Part shown: positions 8,702 to 19,132 of the stretch, piece after piece
Layout: the number at the start of each line of letters is the position of its first letter
Position numbering within the stretch: position 1 is the first letter of the stretch
Origin: Frigoribacterium sp. ACAM 257
Lineage (GTDB): Bacteria > Actinomycetota > Actinomycetes > Actinomycetales > Microbacteriaceae
Length of the DNA stretch: 64,000 nt
Reading direction: 5' to 3'
Assembly: GCF_007954365.1 (NCBI RefSeq)
Contig: NZ_VOLO01000002.1
Coordinates: forward strand, 620,001 to 684,000
The notes under the pieces: generated by a model
Database searches by the model: none
What the model saw: the letters and a program-made list of their open reading frames with translations, nothing else
Told to the model about the DNA's origin: nothing
Position numbers and translations under genes: made by a program

Positions 8702-9384
8702 CCACCCACATCCTGATCGTCGAGGACGAAGAGTCGCTCAGCGAGCCCCTGGCGTTCATCCTCGAGCGCGAGGGCTACCGCGTCACCGTGGCCGACGACG
8801 GCCCCTCGGCGCTCGCCGCCTTCGACAAGACCGGCGCCGACCTCGTGCTGCTCGACCTGATGCTGCCCGGCATCCCGGGGACCGAGGTCTGTCGGGTGCT
8901 CCGCTCGAAGTCCCAGGTGCCCATCGTCATGCTCACCGCGAAGGACAGCGAGGTGGACATCGTGGTCGGGCTCGAGCTGGGCGCCGACGACTACGTCACG
9001 AAGCCCTACTCGACGCGTGAGCTGCTGGCCCGCATCCGGGCCGTCCTGCGCCGCCGGGTCGACGACGACGACGACCTCGCCGACGGCGTGCTGGAGGCAG
9101 GCGAGATCCGGATGGACGTCGAGCGGCACGTCGTGACGGTGCGGGGCGAGGACGTCGCGATGCCCCTCAAGGAGTTCGAGCTGCTCGAGCTGCTGATGCG
9201 CAACGCCGGCCGGGTGCTGACCCGCGGCCAGCTGATCGACCGCGTGTGGGGCTCCGACTACTTCGGCGACACCAAGACCCTCGACGTGCACATCAAGCGC
9301 ATCCGCTCGAAGATCGAGCCGGTGCCCTCCGAGCCGAAGGCGCTCGTGACGGTGCGCGGGCTGGGGTACCGCATCGAGGCCTAG
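8698..9384 (+). CDS. regX3: Response regulator RegX3/PhoP of the phosphate regulon
   Basis: 228 residues. The receiver has the acidic EDEE pocket, phospho-acceptor in LVLLDLMLPG, and TAKD and GADDYVTKPYSTRELL blocks. The winged helix has FELLELLMRNAGRVLTRGQL and DYFGDTKTLDVHIKRIRSK. It is translationally coupled to senX3 by ATGA. It should bind direct-repeat Pho boxes under phosphate limitation. A strong hairpin follows. Confidence 0.96.
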   Translation: MTTHILIVEDEESLSEPLAFILEREGYRVTVADDGPSALAAFDKTGADLVLLDLMLPGIPGTEVCRVLRSKSQVPIVMLTAKDSEVDIVVGLELGADDYVTKPYSTRELLARIRAVLRRRVDDDDDLADGVLEAGEIRMDVERHVVTVRGEDVAMPLKEFELLELLMRNAGRVLTRGQLIDRVWGSDYFGDTKTLDVHIKRIRSKIEPVPSEPKALVTVRGLGYRIEA

Positions 9385-9421
9385 CGCCCCGTCGCCGCGA
9401 CGACACGTCGTGGGACCACAT

Positions 9422-9464
9422 GAGAGAGGCCCGGCTCCCGCGTCTGCGGGGCCGGGCCTCTCTC
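9422..9464. terminator. Bidirectional terminator hairpin
   Basis: GAGAGAGGCCCGGC and its reverse complement form a 14-bp perfect stem with a 15-base loop, extended by ACCAC/GTGGT further out. It lies between convergent regX3 and the lipoprotein gene. Confidence 0.85.
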
Positions 9465-9479
9465 GTGGTACTGCCGGGG

Positions 9480-10109
9480 CTAGCGGTCGGCGGTCGCCGA
9501 CGGGCTGGGCTCCGCCTCCTCGACGTCGCTCTCGGGCAGCGGGGTCGACGTCACGCCGGGCTCGACCGTGGTGCCGCTCGGCGTCGGGGTGGGCAGCAGC
9601 GTCGCGTACTCGGGCAGGGCGCCGGTGAGGACGGGCACCTGGAGCATCTTGCCCGTCTCGGTGCCGTACTGGACGAAGACCGGCAGCAGCTGCCCCGGGG
9701 TGACGTCGAGGTCGGTCATGACGAACTGGTCGACGTCGGTGCTCGTGCCGCGGTCGACCTGCGAGCGGGCGTCGACCTCGACGGTCTGCGTCTCGTCGCC
9801 GGCCTCGGTCTCGTACTGGAACGACACCTCGACCGCGTCGTCGCTCTCGTTGATGACGGTCATCACGAGGCTTGCCTCGGCGCCGTCGTCGGTCAGGGCG
9901 ATGGCGTTGCGGACCTTGACGTCGCCGACCGTGATGCTCGTGCCGTCGCTCGCGTCGTAGATCTTGGTGGTGCGCTGCGGGCTGATGAAGTTGCAGCCCG
10001 CAACCAGGGTGACCACGGCCAGGGCGGTCGCCGTGACGGCGGCCCCGCGGGAGAAGCGTCGCGCTCGGGCGACCGTCGAGTTCGTCTCGAGCACAGGTCC
10101 GACTCGCAC
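9480..10109 (-). CDS. Predicted secreted lipoprotein of unknown function
   Basis: 209 residues. The N-terminus has Arg residues, a hydrophobic stretch (about 23-40) and the lipobox LVAGC, so it should be lipidated on Cys at about residue 39. The mature part is acidic, beta-rich and ends in a Pro/Thr/Ser-rich tail (PTPTPSGTT, PSPSATADR) typical of extracellular linkers. The GTG start at 10109 has GGAGG six bases upstream. It is divergent from carD. Genes at this position in related actinobacteria are annotated as hypothetical; no enzyme motif is seen. Confidence 0.8.
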   Translation of the reverse strand: MRVGPVLETNSTVARARRFSRGAAVTATALAVVTLVAGCNFISPQRTTKIYDASDGTSITVGDVKVRNAIALTDDGAEASLVMTVINESDDAVEVSFQYETEAGDETQTVEVDARSQVDRGTSTDVDQFVMTDLDVTPGQLLPVFVQYGTETGKMLQVPVLTGALPEYATLLPTPTPSGTTVEPGVTSTPLPESDVEEAEPSPSATADR

Positions 10110-10244
10110 GGGTGACCTCCAGGTTCCAGTTCACGGCAAGGGTTCTCGTCTAGCCTAGGCGATGCCGTCCACCCCGGCTTCTCAGGCATGCCTGGCCGCG
10201 GGGCGCGCATGTTATCCTGGGTGCCGCAGAACGGAGCCTGATTC

Positions 10245-10727
10245 ATGCAGTTCGAGGTCGGAGAGACCGTCGTCTACCCCCATCACGGGGCCGCGACCAT
10301 ATCTGAAGTCAAGAAGCGGATCATCAAGGGCGAAGAGAAGCTGTACCTCAAGCTTCGCGTCACCCAGGGTGATCTGACCATCGAAGTACCCGCGGACAAC
10401 GTCGACCTGGTCGGCGTCCGCGACGTGATCGGCAAAGAAGGGCTCGACCGCGTCTTCGACGTGCTCCGTGCCCCCTTCACCGAGGAGCCCACCAACTGGT
10501 CCCGCCGCTACAAGGCGAACCTCGAGAAGCTCGCGTCCGGCGACGTCATCAAGGTGTCCGAGGTCGTCCGCGACCTGTGGCGCCGCGACCAGGATCGTGG
10601 GCTGTCCGCCGGCGAGAAGCGCATGCTCGCCAAGGCTCGCCAGATCTTGATCAGCGAGCTCGCGCTCGCCGAGAAGACGGACGAAGAGAAGGCGTCGAGC
10701 GTCCTCGACGAGGTTCTTGCCTCCTAG
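10245..10727 (+). CDS. carD: CarD-family transcription regulator
   Basis: 160 residues. The N-terminal Tudor-like RNAP-interaction domain begins [17 protein letters not shown], and the C-terminal helical DNA-binding part contains [17 protein letters not shown] and [16 protein letters not shown]. CarD binds the RNA polymerase beta subunit and stabilises open complexes, especially at rRNA promoters, in actinobacteria. GGAG is eight bases before the ATG, and TATCCT (10213-10218) is a plausible -10. The end overlaps the start of ispDF. Confidence 0.97.
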   Translation: MQFEVGETVVYPHHGAATISEVKKRIIKGEEKLYLKLRVTQGDLTIEVPADNVDLVGVRDVIGKEGLDRVFDVLRAPFTEEPTNWSRRYKANLEKLASGDVIKVSEVVRDLWRRDQDRGLSAGEKRMLAKARQILISELALAEKTDEEKASSVLDEVLAS

Positions 10728-12138
10728 CACCACCGACGACCGCGCGGTCGGCGCCCCCGGGGTCTCACCCCTCGGCGGCACCGTCCGCGCGGTCGTCGTC
10801 GTAGCGGCGGGCAGCGGCACCCGCCTCGCCCAGGGCCGCCCCAAGGCGTTCGTCGAGGTCGCGGGCCGCAGCATCCTCGAGCGCTCGCTCGAGGCCGTCT
10901 TCGCGTCGTCCGTCCCGACCCACGTGGTCGTCGTCGTCCCCGTCGCCCTCGTCGACGAGGCGACCGCCCTCGCACACGGCGTCGCCGGGGTCGCGGCCGA
11001 CCACGTGTCCGTCGTCGTGGGCGGCGACAGCCGCCAGGCGTCCGTCGCGGCCGGCCTCGCCGCGGTCTCGCCCGGCGTGCGCACGGTGCTGGTGCACGAC
11101 TGCGCACGCCCCTTCACGCCTGCTCGCCAGTTCGACCTCGTCGCCGAGACGGTCGAGGCCACCGGGCACGGAGTCGTGCCCGGGCTGCCGGTCACCGACA
11201 CGATCAAGAGGGTCTCCGCGGGAGGCGCGGGCCGGGTCGTCGGCACCGTCGACCGTTCCGAGCTGGTCGCCGTCCAGACCCCGCAGGGCTTCCCCCGCGC
11301 CGAGCTCGACGCCGCGTACGCGTCTGTCGCGACCCCGTCCGACGAGACCGGGACCGAGCCCGTCGTCGAGTTCACCGACGACGCAGCCCTCTTCGCCGCG
11401 GCCGGCCACGAGGTCGTCGTCGTCACGGGCGACCCCGAGGCGTTCAAGATCACCACGACGTGGGACCTGCGCCGGGCCGAGACGCTGGCCGCGGAGCGCG
11501 CCGGCGGACCTCCTGTCGCTGACGGCGTCCGTGCGGCCGCGGACCGGCTCCGCACCGGCCTCGGCGTCGACGTGCACGCCTTCGACGCGGACGAGCCGCT
11601 GCACCTCGGCCTCCTGCACTTCCCCGGGGAGGCGGGCCTCGCCGGCCACAGCGACGGCGACGCCGTCGCGCACGCGATCGTCGACGCCCTGCTCTCCGCC
11701 GCGGGCCTCGGCGACATCGGCTCGGTCTTCGGCACCTCCGACCCCCGCTTCGCCGGGGCGAGCGGCGAGGTGTTCCTCACCTCGGCGCTGGAGCGCCTCA
11801 CGCACGCGGGCTTCGACGTCGTCAACGTCGCCGTCCAGGTGATCGGCAACCGTCCCCGCGTCGGCGGCCGCCGCCTCGAGATGGAGGCGCGGCTCATCGA
11901 GGTCGTCGGCGCGCCCGTCAGCGTGTCCGCGACCACCACCGACGGGCTCGGCTTCACCGGCCGAGGGGAGGGCGTGACCGCGATCGCGACCGCGCTGGTC
12001 TCGGTGGTCGAGCCTCGGGAGCGGACCGCGCCTCCTCGTGGCACCTCGACGGCGGGGCCCGGTGACCAGCGGGACCGGCCAGACCAGACCGACCAGCCAG
12101 ACCAGCCCGACACCACCGAAACGGACCGATCCGCGTGA
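10717..12138 (+). CDS. ispDF: Bifunctional IspD-IspF enzyme of the MEP isoprenoid pathway
   Basis: 473 residues. The IspD part (about 20-250) has [18 protein letters not shown] and VHDCARPF, and makes CDP-methylerythritol. The IspF part (about 270-430) has [28 protein letters not shown] and ATTTDGLGF, and makes the cyclic diphosphate. The fusion bypasses IspE, as in other bifunctional forms. The only in-frame start before the nucleotide-binding loop is TTG 10717, overlapping carD by 11 bases. The last 40 residues are a low-complexity tail of repeated D-Q-T-D-Q-P units with no counterpart in the enzyme. It ends in a GTGA overlap with cysS. Confidence 0.95.
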   Translation: MPPSTTDDRAVGAPGVSPLGGTVRAVVVVAAGSGTRLAQGRPKAFVEVAGRSILERSLEAVFASSVPTHVVVVVPVALVDEATALAHGVAGVAADHVSVVVGGDSRQASVAAGLAAVSPGVRTVLVHDCARPFTPARQFDLVAETVEATGHGVVPGLPVTDTIKRVSAGGAGRVVGTVDRSELVAVQTPQGFPRAELDAAYASVATPSDETGTEPVVEFTDDAALFAAAGHEVVVVTGDPEAFKITTTWDLRRAETLAAERAGGPPVADGVRAAADRLRTGLGVDVHAFDADEPLHLGLLHFPGEAGLAGHSDGDAVAHAIVDALLSAAGLGDIGSVFGTSDPRFAGASGEVFLTSALERLTHAGFDVVNVAVQVIGNRPRVGGRRLEMEARLIEVVGAPVSVSATTTDGLGFTGRGEGVTAIATALVSVVEPRERTAPPRGTSTAGPGDQRDRPDQTDQPDQPDTTETDRSA

Positions 12139-13553
12139 CCATCCGCCTCTACGACTCGCGCGAGCAGGCGCTCGTCGACTTCGTCCCCCTCGTCCCCGGC
12201 AAGGTCGGGCTGTACGTCTGCGGGCCGACCGTCCAGTCGTCGCCGCACATCGGCCACCTCCGGAGCGCCCTCGTCTACGACCTCTGGCGTCGCTGGTTCA
12301 CCTACCGAGGGCTCGACGTGACGCTGGTGCGGAACGTCACCGACGTCGACGACAAGATCCTCGCGCTCTCGAGCGGCACCGACGAAGAATGGTGGGCCCG
12401 TGCCTACCGCTACGAGCTCGAGTTCACCGCCGGCTACCAGGCCCTCGGCGTGCTGGCCCCGACCTACGAGCCGCGCGCGACCGCGAGCGTGACCGAGATG
12501 CAGCAGCTCGTGACGACGCTGCTCGAGAAGGGCCACGCCTACGTCGCGCCCGACGACTCGGGCGACGTGTACTTCGACACGGCCAGCTGGCCGAGCTACG
12601 GGGCCTTGACGAACCAGGGCCTCGACGACATGGCGCCGGCCGCCGACGCCGACCCGCGCGGCAAGCGCGACCCGCGCGACTTCGCCCTGTGGAAGGGCGC
12701 GAAGGCCGACGAGCCCGCGTCCGCCGCGTGGTCCTCGCCGTGGGGCGACGGCCGACCCGGCTGGCACATCGAGTGCTCGGCCATGTCGCGGCGCTACCTC
12801 GGCACCGCGTTCGACATCCACGGCGGCGGCCTCGACCTGCGGTTCCCGCACCACGAGAACGAGCTCGCCCAGTCGACGGCCGCCGGCGACGACTTCGCGT
12901 CCCACTGGCTGCACAACGGCCTCGTCGCCGTCGAGGGCCAGAAGATGTCGAAGTCGCTCGGCAACTCGATCTTCGCGAGCGAGTTCCTCGCCGCGGCGCG
13001 TCCCGTCGTCGTCCGCTGGTTCCTCAGCTCGGCGCACTACCGCTCGACCATCGACTACCACGACGGCGCGCTGCTCGAGGCAGAGGCGGCCCTCGACCGG
13101 ATCGAGACGTTCCTCTCCCGTGCCGGCCGCCGCCTGGCCGGCACCCGCTTCGCCGGGGTCGGTGCGCGCGTCGTGCCCGACGACTTCGCCGAGGCGATGG
13201 ACGACGACCTCAACGTGCCGCAGGCCCTGGCGGTGCTGCACGACGCCGTGCGCACCGGCAACTCCGCGCTCGACGACGGCGACCTCGACACGGCAGCCCG
13301 CGAGTGGCAGCACGTCCAGGCCATGGTCGCCGTCCTCGGCGTCGACCCGCTAGCGCCGGAGTGGCGCGGAGCGGACGAGGAGGACGCGCACCGCGCGCTC
13401 GGTACCATCGTCGAGACCCTCCTCGCACAGCGTCAGCAAGCCAGGGCCGCGCGCGACTTCGCGCAGGCCGACCGCGTACGCGAGATGCTGGCGTCCGCCG
13501 GCATCACCATCGAAGACACCCCCAGCGGGTCGCATTGGAGCCTCGAACAGTGA
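12135..13553 (+). CDS. cysS: Cysteinyl-tRNA synthetase
   Basis: 472 residues, class I synthetase. It shows [18 protein letters not shown] (zinc Cys and HIGH motif), [10 protein letters not shown], the zinc-ligand regions WHIECSAMS and [11 protein letters not shown], and KMSKSLGNS. It charges tRNA-Cys in the cytosol. The GTG start and ispDF stop overlap as GTGA, and its own stop overlaps the rlmB GTG in the same way. The MshC paralogue for mycothiol is excluded by the length and full anticodon-binding C-terminus. Confidence 0.97.
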   Translation: MTIRLYDSREQALVDFVPLVPGKVGLYVCGPTVQSSPHIGHLRSALVYDLWRRWFTYRGLDVTLVRNVTDVDDKILALSSGTDEEWWARAYRYELEFTAGYQALGVLAPTYEPRATASVTEMQQLVTTLLEKGHAYVAPDDSGDVYFDTASWPSYGALTNQGLDDMAPAADADPRGKRDPRDFALWKGAKADEPASAAWSSPWGDGRPGWHIECSAMSRRYLGTAFDIHGGGLDLRFPHHENELAQSTAAGDDFASHWLHNGLVAVEGQKMSKSLGNSIFASEFLAAARPVVVRWFLSSAHYRSTIDYHDGALLEAEAALDRIETFLSRAGRRLAGTRFAGVGARVVPDDFAEAMDDDLNVPQALAVLHDAVRTGNSALDDGDLDTAAREWQHVQAMVAVLGVDPLAPEWRGADEEDAHRALGTIVETLLAQRQQARAARDFAQADRVREMLASAGITIEDTPSGSHWSLEQ

Positions 13554-14590
13554 AGAACACCAGCGGAGCGAACAAGGGGCGGCCGAGCAGCAGCGCCGTC
13601 CGCAAGGGCAGCAAGGGCAAGCAGGTCGGCAGCGGCGGCCAGGGGCGCCAGGCCCTCGAGGGCAAGAAGCCCACGCCCGCGGCAGAAGACCGCCCGTACC
13701 ACCCCGCAGGCAAGGCGAAGGCGGCGCGCGAGCGCCTCGACGCCGCCCGCGGCCGCGCCGGCAACGGCCCGCGCGCCGGGTCGGCCGTGGCCGGGCGAGG
13801 CGGGCAGGAGGCGCCCCGTCGTCGCCCCAAGACGGCGGACGACAGCGAGATGGTCACCGGCCGCAACTCGGTGCTCGAGGCCCTGCGCACGCGCATCCCC
13901 GCCTCGACGCTCTACATCGCCGCGCGCATCGAGATGGACGACCGCACCAAGGAGATCCTCACGCTGGCGACCCGTCGCGGGCTGCCCGTGCTCGAGGTCA
14001 TGCGTCCCGAGCTCGACCGCCTGACCGGCCCCGACTCCGTGCACCAGGGCGTGGCTCTCAAGGTGCCGCCGTACCAGTACGCGCACCCGATCGACCTGCT
14101 CGAGGCCTCGGTCAAGCGCCAGCAGACGCCGCTCTTCGTGGCGCTCGACGGCATCACCGACCCCCGCAACCTCGGCGCGATCATCCGCTCCGTGGGCGCG
14201 TTCGGCGGCCAGGGCGTCATCATCCCGCAGCGTCGCTCGGTCGGCCTCACCGCCTCCGCCTGGAAGACCTCGGCGGGCGCCGCCGCGCGCATCCCCGTGG
14301 CGATGGCGGCGAACCTGACCCAGACGCTCAAGTCGTTCAAGGAACAGGGCGTGTTCGTGCTCGGCCTCGACGGCGGCGGCGACGTGATGCTGCCGGGGCT
14401 CGAACTCGCCGACCGCCCGCTCGTCGTCGTCGTCGGCAGCGAGGGCAAGGGCCTCTCGCGCATCGTCGCCGAGACCTGCGACGCGGTGGTGTCGATCCCG
14501 ATCACGACGGCCGTCGAGTCGCTGAACGCCGGCATGGCCGCGAGCGTGACGCTCTACGAGATCTCGAAGCTGCGCGCCGAGCGCAAGTAG
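13550..14590 (+). CDS. rlmB: 23S rRNA (guanosine-2'-O-) methyltransferase RlmB/TrmH family
   Basis: 346 residues with GTG start overlapping the cysS stop. The first about 100 residues are a basic, Gly/Lys/Arg-rich disordered extension usual in actinobacterial members. Then comes an L30e-like substrate-binding domain starting at [12 protein letters not shown], and a SPOUT knot with [29 protein letters not shown] and [20 protein letters not shown]. The enzyme methylates G2251 or an equivalent position of 23S rRNA. The position after cysS is the conserved one. Confidence 0.93.
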   Translation: MKNTSGANKGRPSSSAVRKGSKGKQVGSGGQGRQALEGKKPTPAAEDRPYHPAGKAKAARERLDAARGRAGNGPRAGSAVAGRGGQEAPRRRPKTADDSEMVTGRNSVLEALRTRIPASTLYIAARIEMDDRTKEILTLATRRGLPVLEVMRPELDRLTGPDSVHQGVALKVPPYQYAHPIDLLEASVKRQQTPLFVALDGITDPRNLGAIIRSVGAFGGQGVIIPQRRSVGLTASAWKTSAGAAARIPVAMAANLTQTLKSFKEQGVFVLGLDGGGDVMLPGLELADRPLVVVVGSEGKGLSRIVAETCDAVVSIPITTAVESLNAGMAASVTLYEISKLRAERK

Positions 14591-14614
14591 CGCCTCCTTC
14601 GCCTCGCCCGGTCG

Positions 14615-14680
14615 CGAACACCCAGTAGTGGACCAAGCACCTCGTCGTTGCGGGGTGTTCTGTCCACTACGGGGTGTTCG
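14615..14680. terminator. Long palindrome between convergent rlmB and DUF4032 genes
   Basis: Arms 14615-14633 and 14662-14680 are reverse complements over 19 bp with one mismatch; the core is AGTAGTGGAC/GTCCACTAC. The 28-base loop holds a further GGGGTGTTC copy. It probably acts as a two-way terminator, but the AT-richer arms are unlike the other hairpins here. Confidence 0.7.
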
Positions 14681-14698
14681 GCCGGGCGGCGGGCGGCG

Positions 14699-16009
14699 TC
14701 AGACCTTCGCGCGCCAGTCCTCGAGCTCGTCGTCCTCGGCCTCGTCGTCGTCCCCGTCGAGATCCGCGTCGGGCAGTCGGATCGACTCGGTGGCGGGGGC
14801 GATGACGGTCCGCTCGTCGCGGCGGTGGCGCAGCACGTCGTTGATGTACGAGGTCAGCGCCTCGGCGATCGGCACGTCGCGGCCCTCCTGCTGCGACTGG
14901 TACCAGCGGTGCTCGAGCAGCTGGTGGAACACCTCGGCGGGCTCGAGCCGGCCGCGCATCTCGCGGGGGATCGACCGCACGACGGGCTCGAAGACCCGAG
15001 CGGCCCACTCGTGCGCCACCATCTCCTCGTCGGCGTCGATCTGCCCGGTGCGCAGGCGGTAGGCGTCGAGGTCGTTCAGCAGGCGGCGAGCCTGGTTCTC
15101 CTCGACGTCGAGGCCGGTGAGGCGCAGCAGCCGCCGGGAGTGGTGGCCTGCGTCGACGACCTTGGGCTGGATGCGCACCTGCGTGCCGCCCTCGGTGGTC
15201 TTGATCGCCAGCTCCTCGATGTCGAAGCCGAGGTCGTTGAGCCTCTCGACGCGGTCGTTGATGCGCCAGCGCTCCGAGCTGTCGAAGGTCTCGCTCCCCG
15301 TGAGCTCCGTCCACAGGCTGCGGTACTTGGCGACGATGCCGTTGCTGACGTCGACGGCGTCGAGGTTGTCGTCGAGGCGGCCCCCGGCCTCGAGGTCCAG
15401 CAGCTCACCGGCGATGTTCACGCGGGCGACCTCGAGGTCGTTCTCGCGCTGTCCGTTCGACAGGCCGCCCGGGTAGAGCTTTCCCGTCTCGGCGTCGACG
15501 AGGTAGGCGGCGAAGGCGCCCGCGTCGCGGCGGAAGAGCGTGTTCGACAGCGACACGTCGCCCCAGTAGAAGCCGATCACGTGCAGGCGCACGAGCAGCA
15601 GGGCGAGCGCGTCGACGAGGCGCGTGGCCGTCTCGGGTCGCAGGGTCTGCGAGTACAGCGCCCGGTAGGGCAGCGAGAACTTGAGGTGTCGCGTGACGAG
15701 CACGGGGTTCAGCAGGCTGCCGTCGACGTCGTGCCGGTTCGTGATGACGGCGAGCGGGTCGACGCAGGGGATGTCCATCCGCTGCAGCGTGCGGAGCATC
15801 TCGTACTCGCCGCGGGCCATCTCGCCCGAGGTCTCCTTGATCGCGATGACGTAGCCGCTGAGGTGCGCGAAGCGGACGAGGTGCCGGGAGATGCCCTTCG
15901 GGAGCGTCGCGATGGCGTCGTCGGGCCACTCGTCGAGGGGCAGGGCCCAGGGCAGGTCGAGGAGCGCGGGGTCGGCCGTGGCGGACGTGATGTTGAGGGA
16001 GTCGCTCAT
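14699..16009 (-). CDS. DUF4032 protein with kinase-like fold
   Basis: 436 residues from ATG 16009. The middle part resembles lipopolysaccharide/maltose-kinase-type phosphotransferases: VIAIKETSGEMARGEYEML, LLLVRLHVIGFYWGDVSLSNTLF (HRD-like catalytic loop with W-G-D and Asn) and YLVDAETGKLYPG (metal-binding D). A DUF4032 C-terminal region follows (about 235-400), and an acidic tail. The substrate is not known. Catalytic residues look intact, so activity is plausible. A hairpin separates it from the ABC ATPase gene upstream on the same strand. Confidence 0.8.
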   Translation of the reverse strand: MSDSLNITSATADPALLDLPWALPLDEWPDDAIATLPKGISRHLVRFAHLSGYVIAIKETSGEMARGEYEMLRTLQRMDIPCVDPLAVITNRHDVDGSLLNPVLVTRHLKFSLPYRALYSQTLRPETATRLVDALALLLVRLHVIGFYWGDVSLSNTLFRRDAGAFAAYLVDAETGKLYPGGLSNGQRENDLEVARVNIAGELLDLEAGGRLDDNLDAVDVSNGIVAKYRSLWTELTGSETFDSSERWRINDRVERLNDLGFDIEELAIKTTEGGTQVRIQPKVVDAGHHSRRLLRLTGLDVEENQARRLLNDLDAYRLRTGQIDADEEMVAHEWAARVFEPVVRSIPREMRGRLEPAEVFHQLLEHRWYQSQQEGRDVPIAEALTSYINDVLRHRRDERTVIAPATESIRLPDADLDGDDDEAEDDELEDWRAKV

Positions 16010-16111
16010 GGTCGCTTTCGGGGAGGAGGCGGGGCCGGCGGGCCGGATGGTGCCAGTGTCGCAGGAGGCGCTGGTCACGTCGTGCAGGAGGAGCGGCTGC
16101 GGACAGCCGAA

Positions 16112-16161
16112 CGGCCCGCCGAGGCGTGCGGAGCAGTGCTCCGGACGGTCTCGACGGGCCG
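16112..16161 (-). terminator. Nested hairpin downstream of the sugar-ABC ATPase gene
   Basis: Outer arms CGGCCCG/CGGGCCG (16112 and 16155) enclose CGGAGCA-G-TGCTCCG (16129-16143). It is placed 13 bases after the stop of the minus-strand gene. Confidence 0.65.
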
Positions 16162-16173
16162 ATCAGGGTGTCG

Positions 16174-17274
<1,101 letters not shown>

Positions 17275-17550
17275 GATTCATTTCTCCTTCACCGGCAGGT
17301 ACGTGCCGGACGATCCTTCGTGAACGGATTGGTGATCACCCTGGGTCAGCGGTGACCACTCCGCCCAGCATGCCACAGGAGGTGACTCATCCCCACCTCT
17401 CCGGGGGTCACGGAGTCACGATCCGGCCACGACCTGTTTGGACTTTTCCCAGTCCCCGCTCGTACCATCGACCGGGCCCTGCACCTCCTCGGGCCCGTTC
17501 AGCCCCCTACGACGCGACCGCCACCTCGTCGCGCATCGGAGAACCGTTCC

Positions 17551-18561
17551 ATGACTGACACCGGCCCCTCAGGCTCCGAGCCGCTGAGCAAGAACCAGAG
17601 CAAGAACCAGCGCCGCGCAGCCGCGCGCGAGCGCGCTCAGCTCGCCCGCAAGAAGCAGAAGCGCCGCCAGAGGCAGGGCCGCTGGCTGCTCCAGGGCGGC
17701 CTCGTGGTGGTCGTCCTCGCCATCGTCGTGGGCGTCGTGCTCGTGATCACGAACAGCATCCGCCCCGCGGGCCCCGGCCCCGCCAACATGGCGAGCGACG
17801 GCATCCGGATCGGCCAGGACTTCGTCGCCGAGACGACCCCTGCCCTCGGCGCCGACGACGAGCCGACGGCCACGGAGACCACCGCGTCGTCCGACACCGT
17901 CGACATCGTGGTCTACCTCGACTACCTGTGCCCGATCTGCGGCGGTTTCGAGGAGGCCAACAACGAGTACATCGCCGGCCTCGTCTCGTCCGGCGCCGCC
18001 ACGGTCGAGTACCACCCGATCGCGATCCTGACCAACAGCTCGCTCGGCACGAAGTACTCGAACCGGGCCGCGAACGCCGCGGCGTGCGTCGCGAACTACT
18101 CGCCGAACTCGTTCTTCGACTTCAACACCGCGATGTTCGAGAACCAGCCCGAAGAAGGCACGCGCGGTCTGGACGACGCCCGCCTGGCGGAGATCGCGAC
18201 CGGCGTCGACGGGGTCACCTCGGCCTCGCAGATCACGCAGTGCATCGACGACCAGGAGTTCGCGTCGTGGGTGGGCGCCGCCACCGAGCGTGCGCTCGAC
18301 GGCCCGCTGCCCAACAGCAACGTCCAGTCGTTCCGGGGCACCCCCACCGTGCTCGTCAACGGCCAGCAGTACGAGTTCAGCCAGCCGTTCACCAACGAGG
18401 AGTTCCGCAACTTCGTCGTGACCGCCGCCGGCAACAGCTACGCGGACGCCGCCACCGCGACTCCCACGCCGACGGAGGCCCCCGCCGAGGAAGCCCCGGC
18501 TGAGGAGGCGCCGGCCGAGACGCCCGCCGAGCAGGCGCCGGCCGAGACGCCCGCCGGCTAG
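17551..18561 (+). CDS. Membrane-anchored DsbA-family thioredoxin-like protein
   Basis: 336 residues. A basic N-terminus (about 1-45, with SKNQ repeats) precedes one transmembrane helix (about 47-67). An extracytoplasmic thioredoxin fold follows, with active site YLCPICGGFEE and cis-Pro region RGTPTVLVNG. The C-terminal 35 residues are APAEE/APAET repeats. CPIC suggests a disulfide oxidoreductase or a disulfide carrier for exported proteins. GGAG is nine bases before the ATG. The stop codon is shared, as the palindrome CTAG, with the convergent phosphoesterase gene. Confidence 0.88.
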   Translation: MTDTGPSGSEPLSKNQSKNQRRAAARERAQLARKKQKRRQRQGRWLLQGGLVVVVLAIVVGVVLVITNSIRPAGPGPANMASDGIRIGQDFVAETTPALGADDEPTATETTASSDTVDIVVYLDYLCPICGGFEEANNEYIAGLVSSGAATVEYHPIAILTNSSLGTKYSNRAANAAACVANYSPNSFFDFNTAMFENQPEEGTRGLDDARLAEIATGVDGVTSASQITQCIDDQEFASWVGAATERALDGPLPNSNVQSFRGTPTVLVNGQQYEFSQPFTNEEFRNFVVTAAGNSYADAATATPTPTEAPAEEAPAEEAPAETPAEQAPAETPAG

Positions 18562-19109
18562 GTCGTCATGCGGGGGTGCGGCAGCACCCCGTCCAGCGCG
18601 TCGGACCGCAGCGGCAGCTCGTGCAGCTCGACGTCGCGCACGGTCCCCGCGTCGAGCGTCAGGGTGAGGTAGGTGGCTCGCGGCTGACGCCGTCGGTCGG
18701 TCGGCGAACCGGGGTTCAGCAGCCGGAGGCCGGCGGGGGTGGTCGTGTCCCACGGGATGTGGCTGTGGCCGAAGAGGAGCAGGTCGGTCTCGGGGAACGC
18801 GCGGTCCATCCGGGTCTCGCGCGCCTCCTTCTGTCCTGTCTCGTGCACGACGGCGACCCGGACGCCGTCGATCGTCGTGCGGGCCACCTCGGGCAGGCGG
18901 GCGCGGAGGTCGTCGCCGTCGTTGTTGCCCCAGACGGCCACGAGGAGGCGCGCCCTGGCCTCGAGCTCGTCGAGCAGCGGCACGCCGGTCCAGTCGCCCG
19001 CGTGGACGACGACGTCCGCCCTCTCGACCGCGCTCCACACGGCCGCGGGCACGGCCCTCGCCTTCTGCGGGACGTGGGTGTCGGACACGACGACGACGGA
19101 GGTGCTCAT
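18558..19109 (-). CDS. Metallophosphoesterase, YfcE/MJ0936 family
   Basis: 183 residues. All metal motifs are present: SDTHV, HAGDWTG, GNNDGD, VHETG (Gln/His variant), FGHSHIPW. Such small calcineurin-like phosphoesterases hydrolyse phosphodiesters; the physiological substrate is unclear. The start at 19109 is 24 bp from the divergent glycosyltransferase start. Its TAG stop overlaps the TAG of the convergent DsbA-like gene in a single CTAG. Confidence 0.9.
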   Translation of the reverse strand: MSTSVVVVSDTHVPQKARAVPAAVWSAVERADVVVHAGDWTGVPLLDELEARARLLVAVWGNNDGDDLRARLPEVARTTIDGVRVAVVHETGQKEARETRMDRAFPETDLLLFGHSHIPWDTTTPAGLRLLNPGSPTDRRRQPRATYLTLTLDAGTVRDVELHELPLRSDALDGVLPHPRMTT

Positions 19110-19120
19110 GGCGCCCAGGG

Positions 19121-19126
19121 TAGGCG
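19121..19126 (+). promoter_or_regulatory. -10 box TAGGCG of the glycosyltransferase gene
   Basis: It ends six bases before ATG 19133. The intergenic gap to the divergent gene is only 23 bp. Confidence 0.5.
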
Positions 19127-19132
19127 GGCAGG

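Noticed and set aside
10212..13313. Very long open frame on the minus strand opposite carD-ispDF-cysS
   Set aside because: It lies antisense to three certain genes. Stop-free antisense frames are expected at this G+C, and its translation is low-complexity without any domain.
17382..17419. GTGACTC...GAGTCAC inverted repeat upstream of the DsbA-like gene
   Set aside because: Seven-base arms with a 24-base loop are weak in this composition, and no regulator is nearby.
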